The position numbers and the translations under genes are program-made. The notes beneath the pieces were generated by a model. The model searched no databases and was not told the DNA's origin. It saw nothing but the letters and a program-made list of their open reading frames with translations. Below, piece after piece: positions 44,230 to 53,892 of a stretch of DNA of 64,000 nt. Source of the stretch: Lactonifactor sp. BIOML-A5 (GTDB taxonomy: Bacteria > Bacillota > Clostridia > Lachnospirales > Lachnospiraceae); contig NZ_WKYV01000002.1 of NCBI RefSeq assembly GCF_009677585.1, positions 124,001-188,000 of the forward strand, written 5' to 3'. Within the stretch, counting starts at the first letter, position 1; every line of letters starts with the position of its first letter.

Positions 44230-45261
44230 TTACGCTGCACTTCCATTTCCGTTGTTCCGTTTAGGGTTTCCAGCCGCGCATGCATGTTCAAATTCTTTTA
44301 ACTTCTGCCTGGCTTCCGGATTCAGAGTTCTGGGCACCTGAATCTGTATTGTCACATACTGATCCCCACGCACATCCGGATTCTTCATAGAGACAACCCC
44401 TTTTCCCCTGAGGCGGATCTTAGTCCCGGACTGTACGCCCTCACGAATCCTGCACACCACATTTCCGTCAATGGTAGGAACCGTAACCTCCCCGCCGAAC
44501 ACAGCGGTGGTAAAAGGCACTTCTGCTGTGGTATAGATATCCATGCCTTTCCGGCAAAACCCTGCCTTTTCACCCACATGCACCTTCAGAAGCAGATCCC
44601 CCGGTTCTCCTTTACCGAGCCCGGGAAGCCCTTTGCCCCGGAGCCGAATGCTTTTGCCATTCTCTATCCCTGCGGGAATATGAACCTGGAGTGACTGCGC
44701 TTTGTCCCCCGGTGTCTCCGGATTCTGAAGCGTGATGATCTTGTCGCACCCAAAGGCCGCTTCATCAAATGTGACAGATAACTCCGCATGAAGATCCGGA
44801 CCTTTGGACCGAAAACCTTCCCCGGAAAACCCTCTGCCGTAAAATCTGCCGGTGCTGTCAAATCCATCTCTATGAAATCCGCTGTATCTTTTTCTGTCTC
44901 TTCCTCCGAAGGCATCTCCAAAAATATCCCCGAAAATATCGTTCATATCGCCGCCCTCAAAATGAAATTCCCGGTAGCTGCCGTCAGAGCTGCTGTATGC
45001 ATTTCCATATCCCCCTGTTTCCCCGGGCGTTCCCTCCAGACCGGCATGACCGAACTGATCATAGAGTTTCTTTTTCTCCGGATCGCTCAAAACCGTGTAG
45101 GCCTCAGTAGCTTCCTTAAATTTTTCTTCTGCCGCTTTATTTCCTGTATTTGTATCAGGATGATACGTTTTCGCAAGTTTGCGGTATGCTTTTTTGATTG
45201 TCTGCTCATCGGCATCTCTGCCAATTCCCAAAATTTCGTAATAATCCCGTTTTCTTTCCAT
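44230..45261 (-). CDS. DnaJ/CbpA-type co-chaperone without zinc finger
   Basis: A 343-residue class B J-protein. The J domain at 4-70 has HPD in KTYHPDTN, a Gly/Phe linker with GDIFGDAFGG and GRGFSGEGFRSKG follows, then two C-terminal beta-sandwich domains. The CxxCxGxG zinc repeats of true DnaJ are missing. It stimulates a DnaK-type ATPase and holds clients. The start is the ATG at 45261 with GGGAGGTG upstream rather than a GTG three codons earlier. A hairpin with T-run lies in its leader. Confidence 0.9.
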   Translation of the reverse strand: MERKRDYYEILGIGRDADEQTIKKAYRKLAKTYHPDTNTGNKAAEEKFKEATEAYTVLSDPEKKKLYDQFGHAGLEGTPGETGGYGNAYSSSDGSYREFHFEGGDMNDIFGDIFGDAFGGRDRKRYSGFHRDGFDSTGRFYGRGFSGEGFRSKGPDLHAELSVTFDEAAFGCDKIITLQNPETPGDKAQSLQVHIPAGIENGKSIRLRGKGLPGLGKGEPGDLLLKVHVGEKAGFCRKGMDIYTTAEVPFTTAVFGGEVTVPTIDGNVVCRIREGVQSGTKIRLRGKGVVSMKNPDVRGDQYVTIQIQVPRTLNPEARQKLKEFEHACAAGNPKRNNGNGSAA

Positions 45262-45294
45262 TACTGCCACCTCCCTGCTGTGCAGTCAAAAATA

Positions 45295-45318
45295 TTCCCC
45301 GGGAAGATTCCCGGGGAA
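45295..45318 (-). terminator. Hairpin terminator or attenuator in the dnaJ-like leader
   Basis: TTCCCCGGGAA and TTCCCGGGGAA form a perfect 11-bp stem with a two-base loop, followed on the minus strand by ATATTTTTG. It lies about 35 bp before the dnaJ-like start and downstream of a strong promoter, so it probably attenuates that transcript or ends a small RNA. Confidence 0.75.
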
Positions 45319-45434
45319 ACACAATATATTCTTATATGAAATACCCGGTATCCTCATAAGCTGCTGTTCTTATTCAATACCCGACCGCCGAATATAATTC
45401 TATAGTGCAGCGATACTTTGCGACTTACGCTTGT

Positions 45435-45475
45435 TGTTATATCTGTAATATAACAGCTATACTTTCATTTGTCAA
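45435..45475 (-). promoter_or_regulatory. Strong promoter with TGTTATAT palindrome
   Basis: On the minus strand TTGACA (complement of 45470-45475) and TATATT (45447-45452) are exactly 17 bp apart. TGTTATAT at 45435-45442 and ATATAACA at 45448-45455 form an inverted repeat over the -10, so a repressor is likely. The nearest downstream gene is the dnaJ-like one; the cognate regulator is unknown. Confidence 0.75.
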
Positions 45476-45500
45476 GAGAAACGGCGAAAATTTATAAATC

Positions 45501-48074
45501 CTACTCTGCCTTTCCCATCCCTTCCACAATCTCACGTGTTTTCCAGGTTTTCAGGATTCCCAGGGAAAGCAGCATGCTTATAAGCAGGGCAACCAGCGAT
45601 ACCAGAAAAAAAGCAGGGAAGTTATACTGAAAGGGATGGCCAAAAGCACGCATGTCAGAGATTCTGTAGAGATACCTAAGTGCCGGCTGAGATATCAAAA
45701 ACGCCACGGCTATGGACACCACGCACAGAATCGTATTTTCAAACAGCATCATTCGTTTTGTCATAGCCACACTCATTCCAATGGCCCGGAGCATACATAC
45801 TTCTCTGGTCCTTGTCTGCATACGGTACCTCAGGTTATTTATCATATTGATCATCACTAAAACAAAAGCAATGACGGATATACCATAGACATAAACCATC
45901 TGTTTCTGATAGAAGGTTTCATTCTGCCGGATTTCCGAAATCAGGCTGCGGGCAGACACATTATCATTTTGACTGCTAACCTTAATCAGCTGTCTTTCCA
46001 GCTCCATCTGCCGGGACAGTGACATTTGGTTCCCGCCGTCCGCATACATACACTGGATACCGCTGTCTGGGGCAATCTTTTTTATCTGCTCATCGCTGGT
46101 GATCAGCAAAGGGTAGACCGTCCGGTTGCAGTCGTACATATAGGCAAAGGATACTATAGCCGCAACCTTATATGTTTTATACTCATATTCTGCCTGGGTA
46201 TCTGTCAGATTGTCATACTCCAACGTGCCAGTATCCAGATCCTTCCTGTATTTTATCTGTATCTCATCCCCCACACGGTAGTCCATCAGGGGCGTGCCTT
46301 CTTTGTAGAAACCCGGATTTTTATTCTCCTTCGTGTCATCCGTTCGGAGCACAGAGAGAATCACCTCGTTCTCCCCGATCTCCTCCGGGTCAAAATCTCC
46401 GGAAATTACATGGCTTTTCAATGCCGTCAGCGCCTCGTTGTTGTATCCGTACAGGATAGATTTGTAGATCTGATTCCTCCCGTCATATCCCGCGTCCCCG
46501 TATCCGTATGTGTCTCTCAGCCTTTTGTTGTGTTCCTCGTAATAGCTGTCGTTTCTTTTCTTTCCGGCTTCATCCACAACACGCACCGGGATGCCGGATG
46601 CTGTCTTCACTGCTGTAATCCCCGGGATCTGTTCCATCTCCCGGGCGCTTTCTCTGGATATCCCCTCCCGGGCGGCGGCAAAAGCCTGCATTGTCATAGC
46701 ATACTGTCCGTTTAAATACCACATTTCCTCTGTATCATTGCGGTATGCCTCCAGGGTCTGTGCCCGGTAAGCAAGGCCCGTAAATAAGGTAACTCCCAGA
46801 CATACCGTGAGTACCACAAAAGCGCTGGTCTTCCTATCCCTGAAAATATATTTGCATGCCATCTGAAGAAGGGTGCCTGTCTTGCTCTCGGACTTCTCTA
46901 AGGCAAAAACGCTTCCGCTTTTCTTTTCCTCCCTCCCGGAACGCCCCCCGGATATGGTTTCTGTCACAGATGCTGACGCGATCTTTCTCCCTGTCATCCA
47001 CCCCACCGTTCCAATCAGCAAAGCAGTCACTGCCACGCAGATAAGAATCAGCCACACAGGAATCACCGGAGCAAAGCTTACCTTTTCATTAAATAGATAG
47101 ATTTCCATACCCCGATCGCCGGAGATCGCACTAATGAAGACTGACACCAGCAATCCCCCGACGATCCCCGCCGGAACCCCTGCGCAGTAGATAAGAAAGA
47201 GTTCGGATAAAATCATTCTCTGGAGCTGCCTCCGCTTCATTCCCACTGCCCTTAAAATGCCGTACTGTTTTTCTCTGGTTATAGTTGCAATGCGGTAAAT
47301 CCCATAGAATACTACCATACAGATCACGAGAATTACACCGATCACCTTAACATCCGTCCAGTATAAATCCCGGAAATCTTCCCTCGCAGGACAGGTTCGT
47401 ATCTGACTGCTTTGTATCCCCAGCTCTGTGCGCAGCTCTTTTATCCTGGAAGTATAACTCACCCCCTCCTTAAACTGCAGATACACAAGGTAAGAGTCTT
47501 CCGTTTGCTTATCCAGAGGGGTATACAGTTGGATCACTCCATATTTTTTATTACCCAGCATATCGGACAAAATGCCAACCAGTGTAACCTTCTTCGGCTC
47601 CCCGGTTTCCGGATCTGTGATGGTAAAGCTCTGGTTGACCGAGGGTTCTATCCCCAGATTTAAAAGAGCCCATTTCTCTGCGGCTACTTCCCCTTCCTGT
47701 TTGGGCAGTCTGCCCTCTATGGTCTTTGCCATCATGGTAACCAGCGTATCATCCCCCTTGACGAGAAACATGGTCTGATGGTTGCGCTGAAACGTATAGC
47801 GCCCCCCCTGCTCCACTGCCAGCCGCTGAATACTCCTGTCCTCTTTCAACTGCTGAACTTGCTGTTCTGACAGGTCCTCTATATAACAATCTGAGGGGGT
47901 AAACTGCGCCTTTGCCTGTATGTTAGCAATTCTGTGATTGGTATGCAGCAAAACCAGCATGGCAGTCAGGAGTGTAAAGGTCAGGGCAAAACTTAGAAAG
48001 ATAGCCAGGGTGTTCTTCTTATAACTTTTTATAAATTGCAGGTGCAGTCTGCTGTCAGTTTCTCTGCCTTTCAT
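45501..48074 (-). CDS. FtsX-like ABC exporter permease
   Basis: An 857-residue membrane protein with two FtsX permease modules: helices near 27-50, 240-375 (three), 415-440 and three at the C-terminus, separated by large extracellular domains. The SYTSRIKELRTELGIQSS and REKQYGILRAVGMKRRQLQRM segments are typical of the MacB/LolE-like superfamily. It overlaps the ATPase gene by 4 bp. Regulated by the adjacent two-component system, it is likely a peptide-antibiotic or envelope-stress exporter. Confidence 0.9.
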   Translation of the reverse strand: MKGRETDSRLHLQFIKSYKKNTLAIFLSFALTFTLLTAMLVLLHTNHRIANIQAKAQFTPSDCYIEDLSEQQVQQLKEDRSIQRLAVEQGGRYTFQRNHQTMFLVKGDDTLVTMMAKTIEGRLPKQEGEVAAEKWALLNLGIEPSVNQSFTITDPETGEPKKVTLVGILSDMLGNKKYGVIQLYTPLDKQTEDSYLVYLQFKEGVSYTSRIKELRTELGIQSSQIRTCPAREDFRDLYWTDVKVIGVILVICMVVFYGIYRIATITREKQYGILRAVGMKRRQLQRMILSELFLIYCAGVPAGIVGGLLVSVFISAISGDRGMEIYLFNEKVSFAPVIPVWLILICVAVTALLIGTVGWMTGRKIASASVTETISGGRSGREEKKSGSVFALEKSESKTGTLLQMACKYIFRDRKTSAFVVLTVCLGVTLFTGLAYRAQTLEAYRNDTEEMWYLNGQYAMTMQAFAAAREGISRESAREMEQIPGITAVKTASGIPVRVVDEAGKKRNDSYYEEHNKRLRDTYGYGDAGYDGRNQIYKSILYGYNNEALTALKSHVISGDFDPEEIGENEVILSVLRTDDTKENKNPGFYKEGTPLMDYRVGDEIQIKYRKDLDTGTLEYDNLTDTQAEYEYKTYKVAAIVSFAYMYDCNRTVYPLLITSDEQIKKIAPDSGIQCMYADGGNQMSLSRQMELERQLIKVSSQNDNVSARSLISEIRQNETFYQKQMVYVYGISVIAFVLVMINMINNLRYRMQTRTREVCMLRAIGMSVAMTKRMMLFENTILCVVSIAVAFLISQPALRYLYRISDMRAFGHPFQYNFPAFFLVSLVALLISMLLSLGILKTWKTREIVEGMGKAE

Positions 48075-48751
48075 TCTCCCACCTGCCTTTTCACAAGCTT
48101 TCCGTCCTCTATCCGCAGGATCCGATCCGCAAGCTGTGCAATTTCCTCATTGTGGGTAATCATCAGGATGGTCTGCCTGTACCTGGCGCTTGTTATTTTA
48201 AGCAGCCCCAGTACATCCTGACTTGTTTTTGAATCCAGATTCCCCGTAGGCTCGTCAGCCAGCACAATGGCGGGTTTTGCCGCCAGAGCCCTGGCAATGG
48301 CAACTCTCTGCTGCTGGCCCCCGGACAGCTGGCCGGGAATGCTTTTTCTCTTTTCCCGAAGTCCCAGAATCCCCGTGATCTCCAGTACGTACTCCTCGTC
48401 CACCCGCTTTCCGTCCAGTTTCAGAGGTAATATAATATTTTCCCATACATTTAACATAGGGATTAAATTGTACTGCTGAAAAATGAAGCCAATCTTCCTG
48501 CGCCGGAAGACGGTAAGCTCATCATCCGACAGCTCCTGAAGTTTTCTGCCGTCAACCACCACTTCTCCCCCGGTAGGAATATCCAGGCCCCCAACCATAT
48601 TTAAAAAGGTAGATTTTCCGCTTCCCGAGGATCCTACGATCGCGGCAAACTCTCCTTTTTCTATGGTCAGATCAATGCCGTCCAGGGCACGAACCTGAGC
48701 CTCCCCTTTTCCATATACCTTTGTCAGCCCTTTTACTTCCAATATATTCAT
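48071..48751 (-). CDS. ABC exporter ATPase (MacB/LolD-type)
   Basis: A 226-residue ATPase with Walker [11 protein letters not shown]-loop [11 protein letters not shown], signature LSGGQQQR, Walker B IVLADEP and H-loop MITHN. The start at 48751 follows GCGGAGGAG; an upstream in-frame extension overlaps the kinase gene end. It pairs with the FtsX-like permease. Confidence 0.94.
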   Translation of the reverse strand: MNILEVKGLTKVYGKGEAQVRALDGIDLTIEKGEFAAIVGSSGSGKSTFLNMVGGLDIPTGGEVVVDGRKLQELSDDELTVFRRRKIGFIFQQYNLIPMLNVWENIILPLKLDGKRVDEEYVLEITGILGLREKRKSIPGQLSGGQQQRVAIARALAAKPAIVLADEPTGNLDSKTSQDVLGLLKITSARYRQTILMITHNEEIAQLADRILRIEDGKLVKRQVGE

Positions 48752-48840
48752 GTTTTCGTTCTCCTCCGCAAATGAAAATAGTCTGTATCTTATATACAGA
48801 CTATACCATGCCAATATCTCAAACCTGTTTCCGGAATGTC

Positions 48841-49794
48841 TCACTTCTGAGATATTTCTTCTTTCAGCAGAAAAAGAGAGAACACACTGCCCTTACCCTC
48901 CCTGGAAGCAAGTTTTATATATCCACTCTGGGCCTTCATCACTTCCCTGGCAAGATACAGCCCGATCCCCAGTCCGGGTTCCCCGCTCACCCCGGGGGAT
49001 CGGTAAAACCTGGAGAAAACGCTGGCCTGTTCCTCTTCCGGGATCCCAATCCCCTGATCTGCCACACGGATACATACAAAAAAGGAATAAGCCTCTGCAG
49101 AGACAACAATCTCACCTCCGCAGGGCGTGTACTTTATGGCATTGTCAACCACATTTGCCGCTGCCTCTATGGTCCATTTCAAATCGAACACAGCGGTTTC
49201 CTCTGTGGGTTCCACGGTTAGCCGAACCCCCTTCTGCTCTGCCTTCGGCATAAACTGCTGCTGTACGGCCCATAACACGGGCTGAATCCTTTGTTTTTGC
49301 ATACATACTTTAATAATCCCCGTCTCCAGGCGGGACAGTTTTACCAAAGATTCCACCAGGAATTCCAATGTTTTAGCCTGCTCCCGGATCGCCTCCGTCC
49401 AGCCCGCCGCCTCCGGGCTCCCGTCCGATTTCTGCCGTGCCAGCCATTCTTCCAGTAATTGTGCGTACAGTACTATATTTGAGATGGGAGTTACCGATTG
49501 ATGGGAAATATCAGAAATCTGCAGCTGGATCTGCTCTTTCTCCCTGGAAAGCTTCTGGTATGCCATCTCATTGTCACAGAGGTACCGCCACATGGTGTTT
49601 TCTATGGCCGATATCCCCGTCTCATCCAAATGTTTATCCTGGAATCTGCCGTCTATGGCATCATCCAGCATCTTCTGTATCCGTCGGATGACTCTTTTCT
49701 CCCGCGCCCTAAAGAATATCACTACAGAAATACAGGCGCCAAACAAAACGAATGCCGCACTTACAGATACAAGTATCAGAACCTCTGCCTTCAT
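48841..49794 (-). CDS. Sensor histidine kinase of the ABC exporter system
   Basis: A 317-residue kinase with only one clear N-terminal helix (LILVSVSAAFVLFGACISVVI), a short basic linker, the H-box ISDISHQSVTPISN and a HATPase domain with NAIKYTP, DQGIGIP and GLGIGLYLAREV. Having no large external loop, it may sense in the membrane or through the exporter. It lies between its regulator and the exporter genes. Confidence 0.9.
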   Translation of the reverse strand: MKAEVLILVSVSAAFVLFGACISVVIFFRAREKRVIRRIQKMLDDAIDGRFQDKHLDETGISAIENTMWRYLCDNEMAYQKLSREKEQIQLQISDISHQSVTPISNIVLYAQLLEEWLARQKSDGSPEAAGWTEAIREQAKTLEFLVESLVKLSRLETGIIKVCMQKQRIQPVLWAVQQQFMPKAEQKGVRLTVEPTEETAVFDLKWTIEAAANVVDNAIKYTPCGGEIVVSAEAYSFFVCIRVADQGIGIPEEEQASVFSRFYRSPGVSGEPGLGIGLYLAREVMKAQSGYIKLASREGKGSVFSLFLLKEEISQK

Positions 49795-49819
49795 TTTTGC
49801 TTCCTCTGCTTTCTGTACT

Positions 49820-50491
49820 TTATTGTTTTGCCCAGATATACCCTATGCCGTACACGGTTTTGATACATTCCGGTGCGCTGGGGGAATCCCCCAGCTTATT
49901 GCGCAGGCGGTTGACCGCAACCGTAAGGGCATGTTCATCCACAAACTCGGTTTCCCCCTGCCAGACGCTGTCAATCAGCCGGCTCCGGCTCACATTTTTT
50001 CCCTTATGCTCCACCAGACACCGGAGCAGCCGCTGTTCTGTTTTGCTCAGGTCGATCCCGCGGCTGCCCTTCATAAATTCCATTTTCTCAAAGTCAAAGC
50101 AGTACTCCCCGCATTTAAATACAGCACCCGTGTCTTTTCCTTCCCGCAGCTGCACTCCCACCCTGGCACGCAGGACCATGAGGCTGAAGGGTTTTGTTAT
50201 GTAATCATTTGCCCCGGATTCCAGTCCTGTCACGATATCCATTTCCATATTATTTGCTGTAAGCAATATAATAGGCGTCCTGTCAAAACGGCGGATCTCC
50301 GCCATTAAATCAATCCCGCTGCCGTCCGGCAGATTCACATCCAGAAGGATCAAGTCGGGACGCTGTTCCTTCCAAATCTCCCTTGCCTGCTGCAGGGTAA
50401 AGGCCTGCACGCAGCAATATTCACCCCGCAATGCAATATTTATCCCTTTATTAAGATTTTCATCATCTTCCACAATCAGAACCTGTTTCAT
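49820..50491 (-). CDS. OmpR-family response regulator
   Basis: A 223-residue regulator. The receiver has phosphoacceptor Asp in LILLDVNLPDGSG and the YITKPF lysine. The winged-helix output domain ends with VAVNRLRNKLGDS. It is the first gene of the kinase/exporter group. Confidence 0.94.
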   Translation of the reverse strand: MKQVLIVEDDENLNKGINIALRGEYCCVQAFTLQQAREIWKEQRPDLILLDVNLPDGSGIDLMAEIRRFDRTPIILLTANNMEMDIVTGLESGANDYITKPFSLMVLRARVGVQLREGKDTGAVFKCGEYCFDFEKMEFMKGSRGIDLSKTEQRLLRCLVEHKGKNVSRSRLIDSVWQGETEFVDEHALTVAVNRLRNKLGDSPSAPECIKTVYGIGYIWAKQ

Positions 50492-50662
50492 ATAACGCCT
50501 CTCACCTCAGCCTCACTTTTTTAACACATATTACTATCCGTATACATATACCCTATCATAAAAGAAGCTATTCTGCAAAACCATCCTTTTCCATTTATCT
50601 ATTCTCTGCTGTTATGTTTCCTTATTCCGCCGTCCGGGAAGAGCCCATGAACCAGAAATAGT

Positions 50663-50691
50663 GCCTTATGTATTCTTTCTATACATAAGGC
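50663..50691 (-). terminator. Hairpin after the MBL-fold gene
   Basis: GCCTTATGTAT and ATACATAAGGC pair perfectly with a seven-base loop, about 30 bp after the stop. It is followed by only a weak T stretch (ACTATTTCTGG) on the minus strand. It would end the long cluster that runs in from 64000. The rest of the 231-bp gap is AT-rich without a gene. Confidence 0.55.
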
Positions 50692-50722
50692 GCCGCAAAA
50701 ATTTTCAAGAGACATTCTGACT

Positions 50723-51493
50723 CTAATCAACAACAAGATGCAAAGGATACCTCTCTTTTGCCTCCAGGCAGTATACAGGATACGGAAGCTCCTCTCCCAT
50801 CTTCCGGCAGCTCTCCACAGTGCTTTTTATCCAGCCCTCCATATCCTCACCGGGAGAGGGAAAATGCACCAGAAATATCTGATCCGGCCGGCAAAACTGA
50901 AGCAGGCACTTTCTCGCCCCGGGCAGCCCCAGGGCGGGAAATGGGGCAATCAGAACACTCAGTTTCCCGCAGTACTCCCGCAAATGGCCGTACAGCCTGT
51001 GATCGGGCTTTGCATCCCCCGAAACAAACAGTTCCTGCCCCTGATACTGAAGCAGTACGCTGTAATGGCGTACGTCCCGGTAGACGTTGCCCATATGTTC
51101 TGTGGACAGCAGATATAGAGTCAGTGCACCGTATCTGCCCATAAAGTCCTGGTCAGACATTCTTATTCTTTCCTTTCTCAGAAAGCGGGAGGAACTAACG
51201 CCGGCTTCCGCCAGTATGGAAAGGATATCATCCCCCGCCAAAACCAAGGCAGAGCTGTGGGTTTTCAGATAAGCAGAAACCTTTTGGGGATGGAAATGGT
51301 CCCTATGGCTATGGGTAACCACAAGAAGTCCTATCTCAGGACAGCCGGCATCACAGAGAAGCTTTTGTTCCAGTGTCTCCGGCAGTGGCTGATAGGGCTT
51401 GATCTCCCGACCGGTAAATACATCAATTCCAACCCACTGCCCTCCAAGTTTTAATATAACTCCTGCATTTCCAACGTGAAATAAATAATCCAT
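50723..51493 (-). CDS. Metallo-beta-lactamase-fold hydrolase
   Basis: A 256-residue MBL-fold protein. The metal motif is THSHRDHFHP and the second-shell Asp is in VSGDAKPDHR; HVGNAGVILKLGGQWVGIDV starts the fold. It resembles the UlaG-like branch. AGAGAGGTCG fixes the start at 51493. It is the last gene of the cluster and may hydrolyse a lactone or phosphodiester, but this cannot be decided. Confidence 0.82.
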   Translation of the reverse strand: MDYLFHVGNAGVILKLGGQWVGIDVFTGREIKPYQPLPETLEQKLLCDAGCPEIGLLVVTHSHRDHFHPQKVSAYLKTHSSALVLAGDDILSILAEAGVSSSRFLRKERIRMSDQDFMGRYGALTLYLLSTEHMGNVYRDVRHYSVLLQYQGQELFVSGDAKPDHRLYGHLREYCGKLSVLIAPFPALGLPGARKCLLQFCRPDQIFLVHFPSPGEDMEGWIKSTVESCRKMGEELPYPVYCLEAKERYPLHLVVD

Positions 51494-51534
51494 TATCGAC
51501 CTCTCTTTTGCCTTCCCCATCCGCAGTTACCTTT

Positions 51535-52527
51535 TTAGTTCTCTGCAGATGAAAGCCATGACACCACTTCCCTGATCCGTTCCCTCTGCTGCCCTGAACT
51601 GCCGGCGCAGAGGATATCTTCCTCCGTCACATCGCCCATATCAAGCCTTTTCCCTGTCGCCAAACGCTCAAACGCCTGAGGCAGACCGGTATCCAGGCAG
51701 TCGGAAAACATCTTAATCTCCTGAATGCGAAGGCCGGATCCCTTCATCCACAGATCCGCTCCCCCCCACGCAAAACGTCTGGTGCATCTTATCCCGCACT
51801 CCGGTGACTTTCCGTATCTCCATTCCCAGGCGGCGTACCATTCCTTTGTGCGGTTGATTTCTGATAACGGAAATTCCTGATCCTTTAATTTTTGAGCGCT
51901 CCCATATTCTTTGCAGAAGCTTTCTATTAATGTGCCTTTCAATCCCTCAACGGTAAGCCCCGGGAGGATATCTCTCAGGTTGCATACCCTGGAGCGCACA
52001 GACGAAACCCCTTTTGCCCTGAGCTTTTGAGGGGAGGGGGTCAGATAACGCTCCATGTTCTGCAAGTTCACATTCACCATTAAAGTACCGTGATGTACTC
52101 TGCAGCCACCGGTATTGGAAAATGCATTTCCCGAGAATTTGCATCCATTTTCCGCCAGCAAATCATTTCTTCCCGAAAATTCAGTGCACAGGCCGTAGGT
52201 TTTTATGGCGTCCGTCACCACCTTCATCTGCCGTTCCAAATCATAGACCTCTGGATCTGCCAAAAATGTAAAACACAGATTCCCCAGATCCTGGTATACG
52301 GCGCCTCCTCCTGTTGTTCTTCTGGCCAGAAACCCTCCTTCTTCCTCCAGCAGCTTTGCCCTGCACTCCAGAAGTGCATTCTGGTTCTTGCCGATTACTA
52401 CTGTTTTGTCATTCTGCCAAAGGTAGAGGATCACATCATTTTTCTGTATTCTGGTGCCCAGATACGTTTCCACGGCCAGATTGTACCAAGGATTACAGGA
52501 TTCTGTCTGATAATAGTAATGTCCCAC
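51535..52527 (-). CDS. lplA: Lipoate-protein ligase
   Basis: A 330-residue LplA-type ligase with the lipoyl-AMP binding motif RRTTGGGAVYQD and VHHGTLMVN. It attaches lipoate to E2 lysines. I prefer the GTG at 52527, with GGGAG at ideal spacing; an ATG at 52560 would add 11 residues. It belongs to the cluster that encodes an E2 subunit (62750-63928), so it is probably dedicated to that complex, as in some acetoin dehydrogenase operons. Confidence 0.92.
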   Translation of the reverse strand: MGHYYYQTESCNPWYNLAVETYLGTRIQKNDVILYLWQNDKTVVIGKNQNALLECRAKLLEEEGGFLARRTTGGGAVYQDLGNLCFTFLADPEVYDLERQMKVVTDAIKTYGLCTEFSGRNDLLAENGCKFSGNAFSNTGGCRVHHGTLMVNVNLQNMERYLTPSPQKLRAKGVSSVRSRVCNLRDILPGLTVEGLKGTLIESFCKEYGSAQKLKDQEFPLSEINRTKEWYAAWEWRYGKSPECGIRCTRRFAWGGADLWMKGSGLRIQEIKMFSDCLDTGLPQAFERLATGKRLDMGDVTEEDILCAGSSGQQRERIREVVSWLSSAEN

Positions 52528-52575
52528 ACGCTCACTCCCTTCTGCAGCCGGACGGGCCATGAGAACCCCATGCCT

Positions 52576-53865
52576 TTAATAAACTTCATCCTGGAGTTTT
52601 CTCAGTTCATAGATGTAAGAGTTCTCATCCATAGCAAGCATGTCATAGGTGATCACCTCACCCTTCTTTATATCTTTTTTTGCCACTGTGTTCTTGTTGA
52701 TCAGCCCGATGGGTACTGCATTCATCCTCTTGGCTGTATCGTATTCTTCAATCATACCATACACGGTGTATCCCCCGATGTAATCCAGAGGCTCTCCGGC
52801 CTTGAGATCCCGTTTTGCCAGGGTGATGACCTCACACACCGGTTTCCCCAGAGGCGCAATGGTAGCCATCTTGTCGATAGACGCCATAGCCACTGAAAGC
52901 GGCGTCTCAAGACTGCATAGATGGAAGGGACGAAACAATGTGTAATTGGGGCCGTCTCCCATTCTTAAATACCGCATTTCCCCGTTTACCTCGCTGTTCC
53001 CGTGGGCTATAATGGCAAACACGCCTGGTGCAACGCCATTTACATATTCCACCACCCCGTAGCGGTCCAGGATCCCGCCCTCTTCTTTTGACAAGAAGGT
53101 GCCGGCAAGGCCGTCTACGTCTGTGGATGGACCATGGGCGCCCCGGATATCGCAGGTCATACCTGTAGAGTTCGCCATGGCCGTCATCTCCACCATTGTC
53201 TTTGTTCCGTCTTTAAAGGAACAGAGCATCTTAGGGGCAAGCCCCAGGCTCTTTGCCTCCTTTGCAACGGTATCCGGCGTTGACTCCCTGTTTATCTTAT
53301 GATTCTGTCCTTTTCCGATTACACGCACCTGGAAGCCCATTGCCTTTGCAAAATCATAATACTCTTTTACGGCGCCGGGCTCATCTCCTGCGGATCCAGT
53401 ATACACGACACCCCTTTTGTCCGCAAGGATTTTCAGGTAGGATCCAATAGTAACGTCTGTCTCCACATTCAGCATTACGATATTTTTTCCATTCTCTATA
53501 GCCTCCACCGCCAGCCGCGCACCCACCTCCGGGACGCCGGTGGCATCTACCACCGTTGAAATCCCTTCCGCCTGTGCAACCAGCTTAAAGTCCTCCGTCA
53601 CAACAAACTTGCCGTTTTTTAATGCCTCGTTTGCTTCCTTCAGATCATTGGTAACAATAAACTGTTCTCTGGTTAATCCTGCATTTTCATAGGCTGATAC
53701 GGCATTCTCTAACCGGATATCCGAAATAATCGCAGGCCTCATGCCGGGCATGCCTGCCATCTGGTTGATCATTCCCCTTCCCTGGTTTCCTGCTCCCACC
53801 ACGCCTGCATATACGGGATTCCCCTCTTCCTCCAGCTTTAATAACTTGTAATTCAGTCCAAACAT
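52576..53865 (-). CDS. NAD(P)-dependent oxidoreductase with C-terminal SAF domain
   Basis: A 429-residue protein. The N-terminal Rossmann fold has VVGAGNQGRGM and resembles homoserine dehydrogenase; the C-terminal SAF module starts near GLINKNTVAKKDIKKGEVIT. The family occurs in carboxylate and sugar-acid catabolic clusters, but its reaction is not settled. It lies between the ATPase genes and the lipoate ligase, so it probably acts on the imported compound. Confidence 0.82.
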   Translation of the reverse strand: MFGLNYKLLKLEEEGNPVYAGVVGAGNQGRGMINQMAGMPGMRPAIISDIRLENAVSAYENAGLTREQFIVTNDLKEANEALKNGKFVVTEDFKLVAQAEGISTVVDATGVPEVGARLAVEAIENGKNIVMLNVETDVTIGSYLKILADKRGVVYTGSAGDEPGAVKEYYDFAKAMGFQVRVIGKGQNHKINRESTPDTVAKEAKSLGLAPKMLCSFKDGTKTMVEMTAMANSTGMTCDIRGAHGPSTDVDGLAGTFLSKEEGGILDRYGVVEYVNGVAPGVFAIIAHGNSEVNGEMRYLRMGDGPNYTLFRPFHLCSLETPLSVAMASIDKMATIAPLGKPVCEVITLAKRDLKAGEPLDYIGGYTVYGMIEEYDTAKRMNAVPIGLINKNTVAKKDIKKGEVITYDMLAMDENSYIYELRKLQDEVY

Positions 53866-53892
53866 ATTACTTTTTCTCCTCTCTCTATCTGA

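Noticed and set aside
45295..45318. Simple terminator of the FtsX exporter operon
   Set aside because: It is nearly 200 bp from that stop, and a strong promoter lies between, so it belongs to the dnaJ-like leader transcript.
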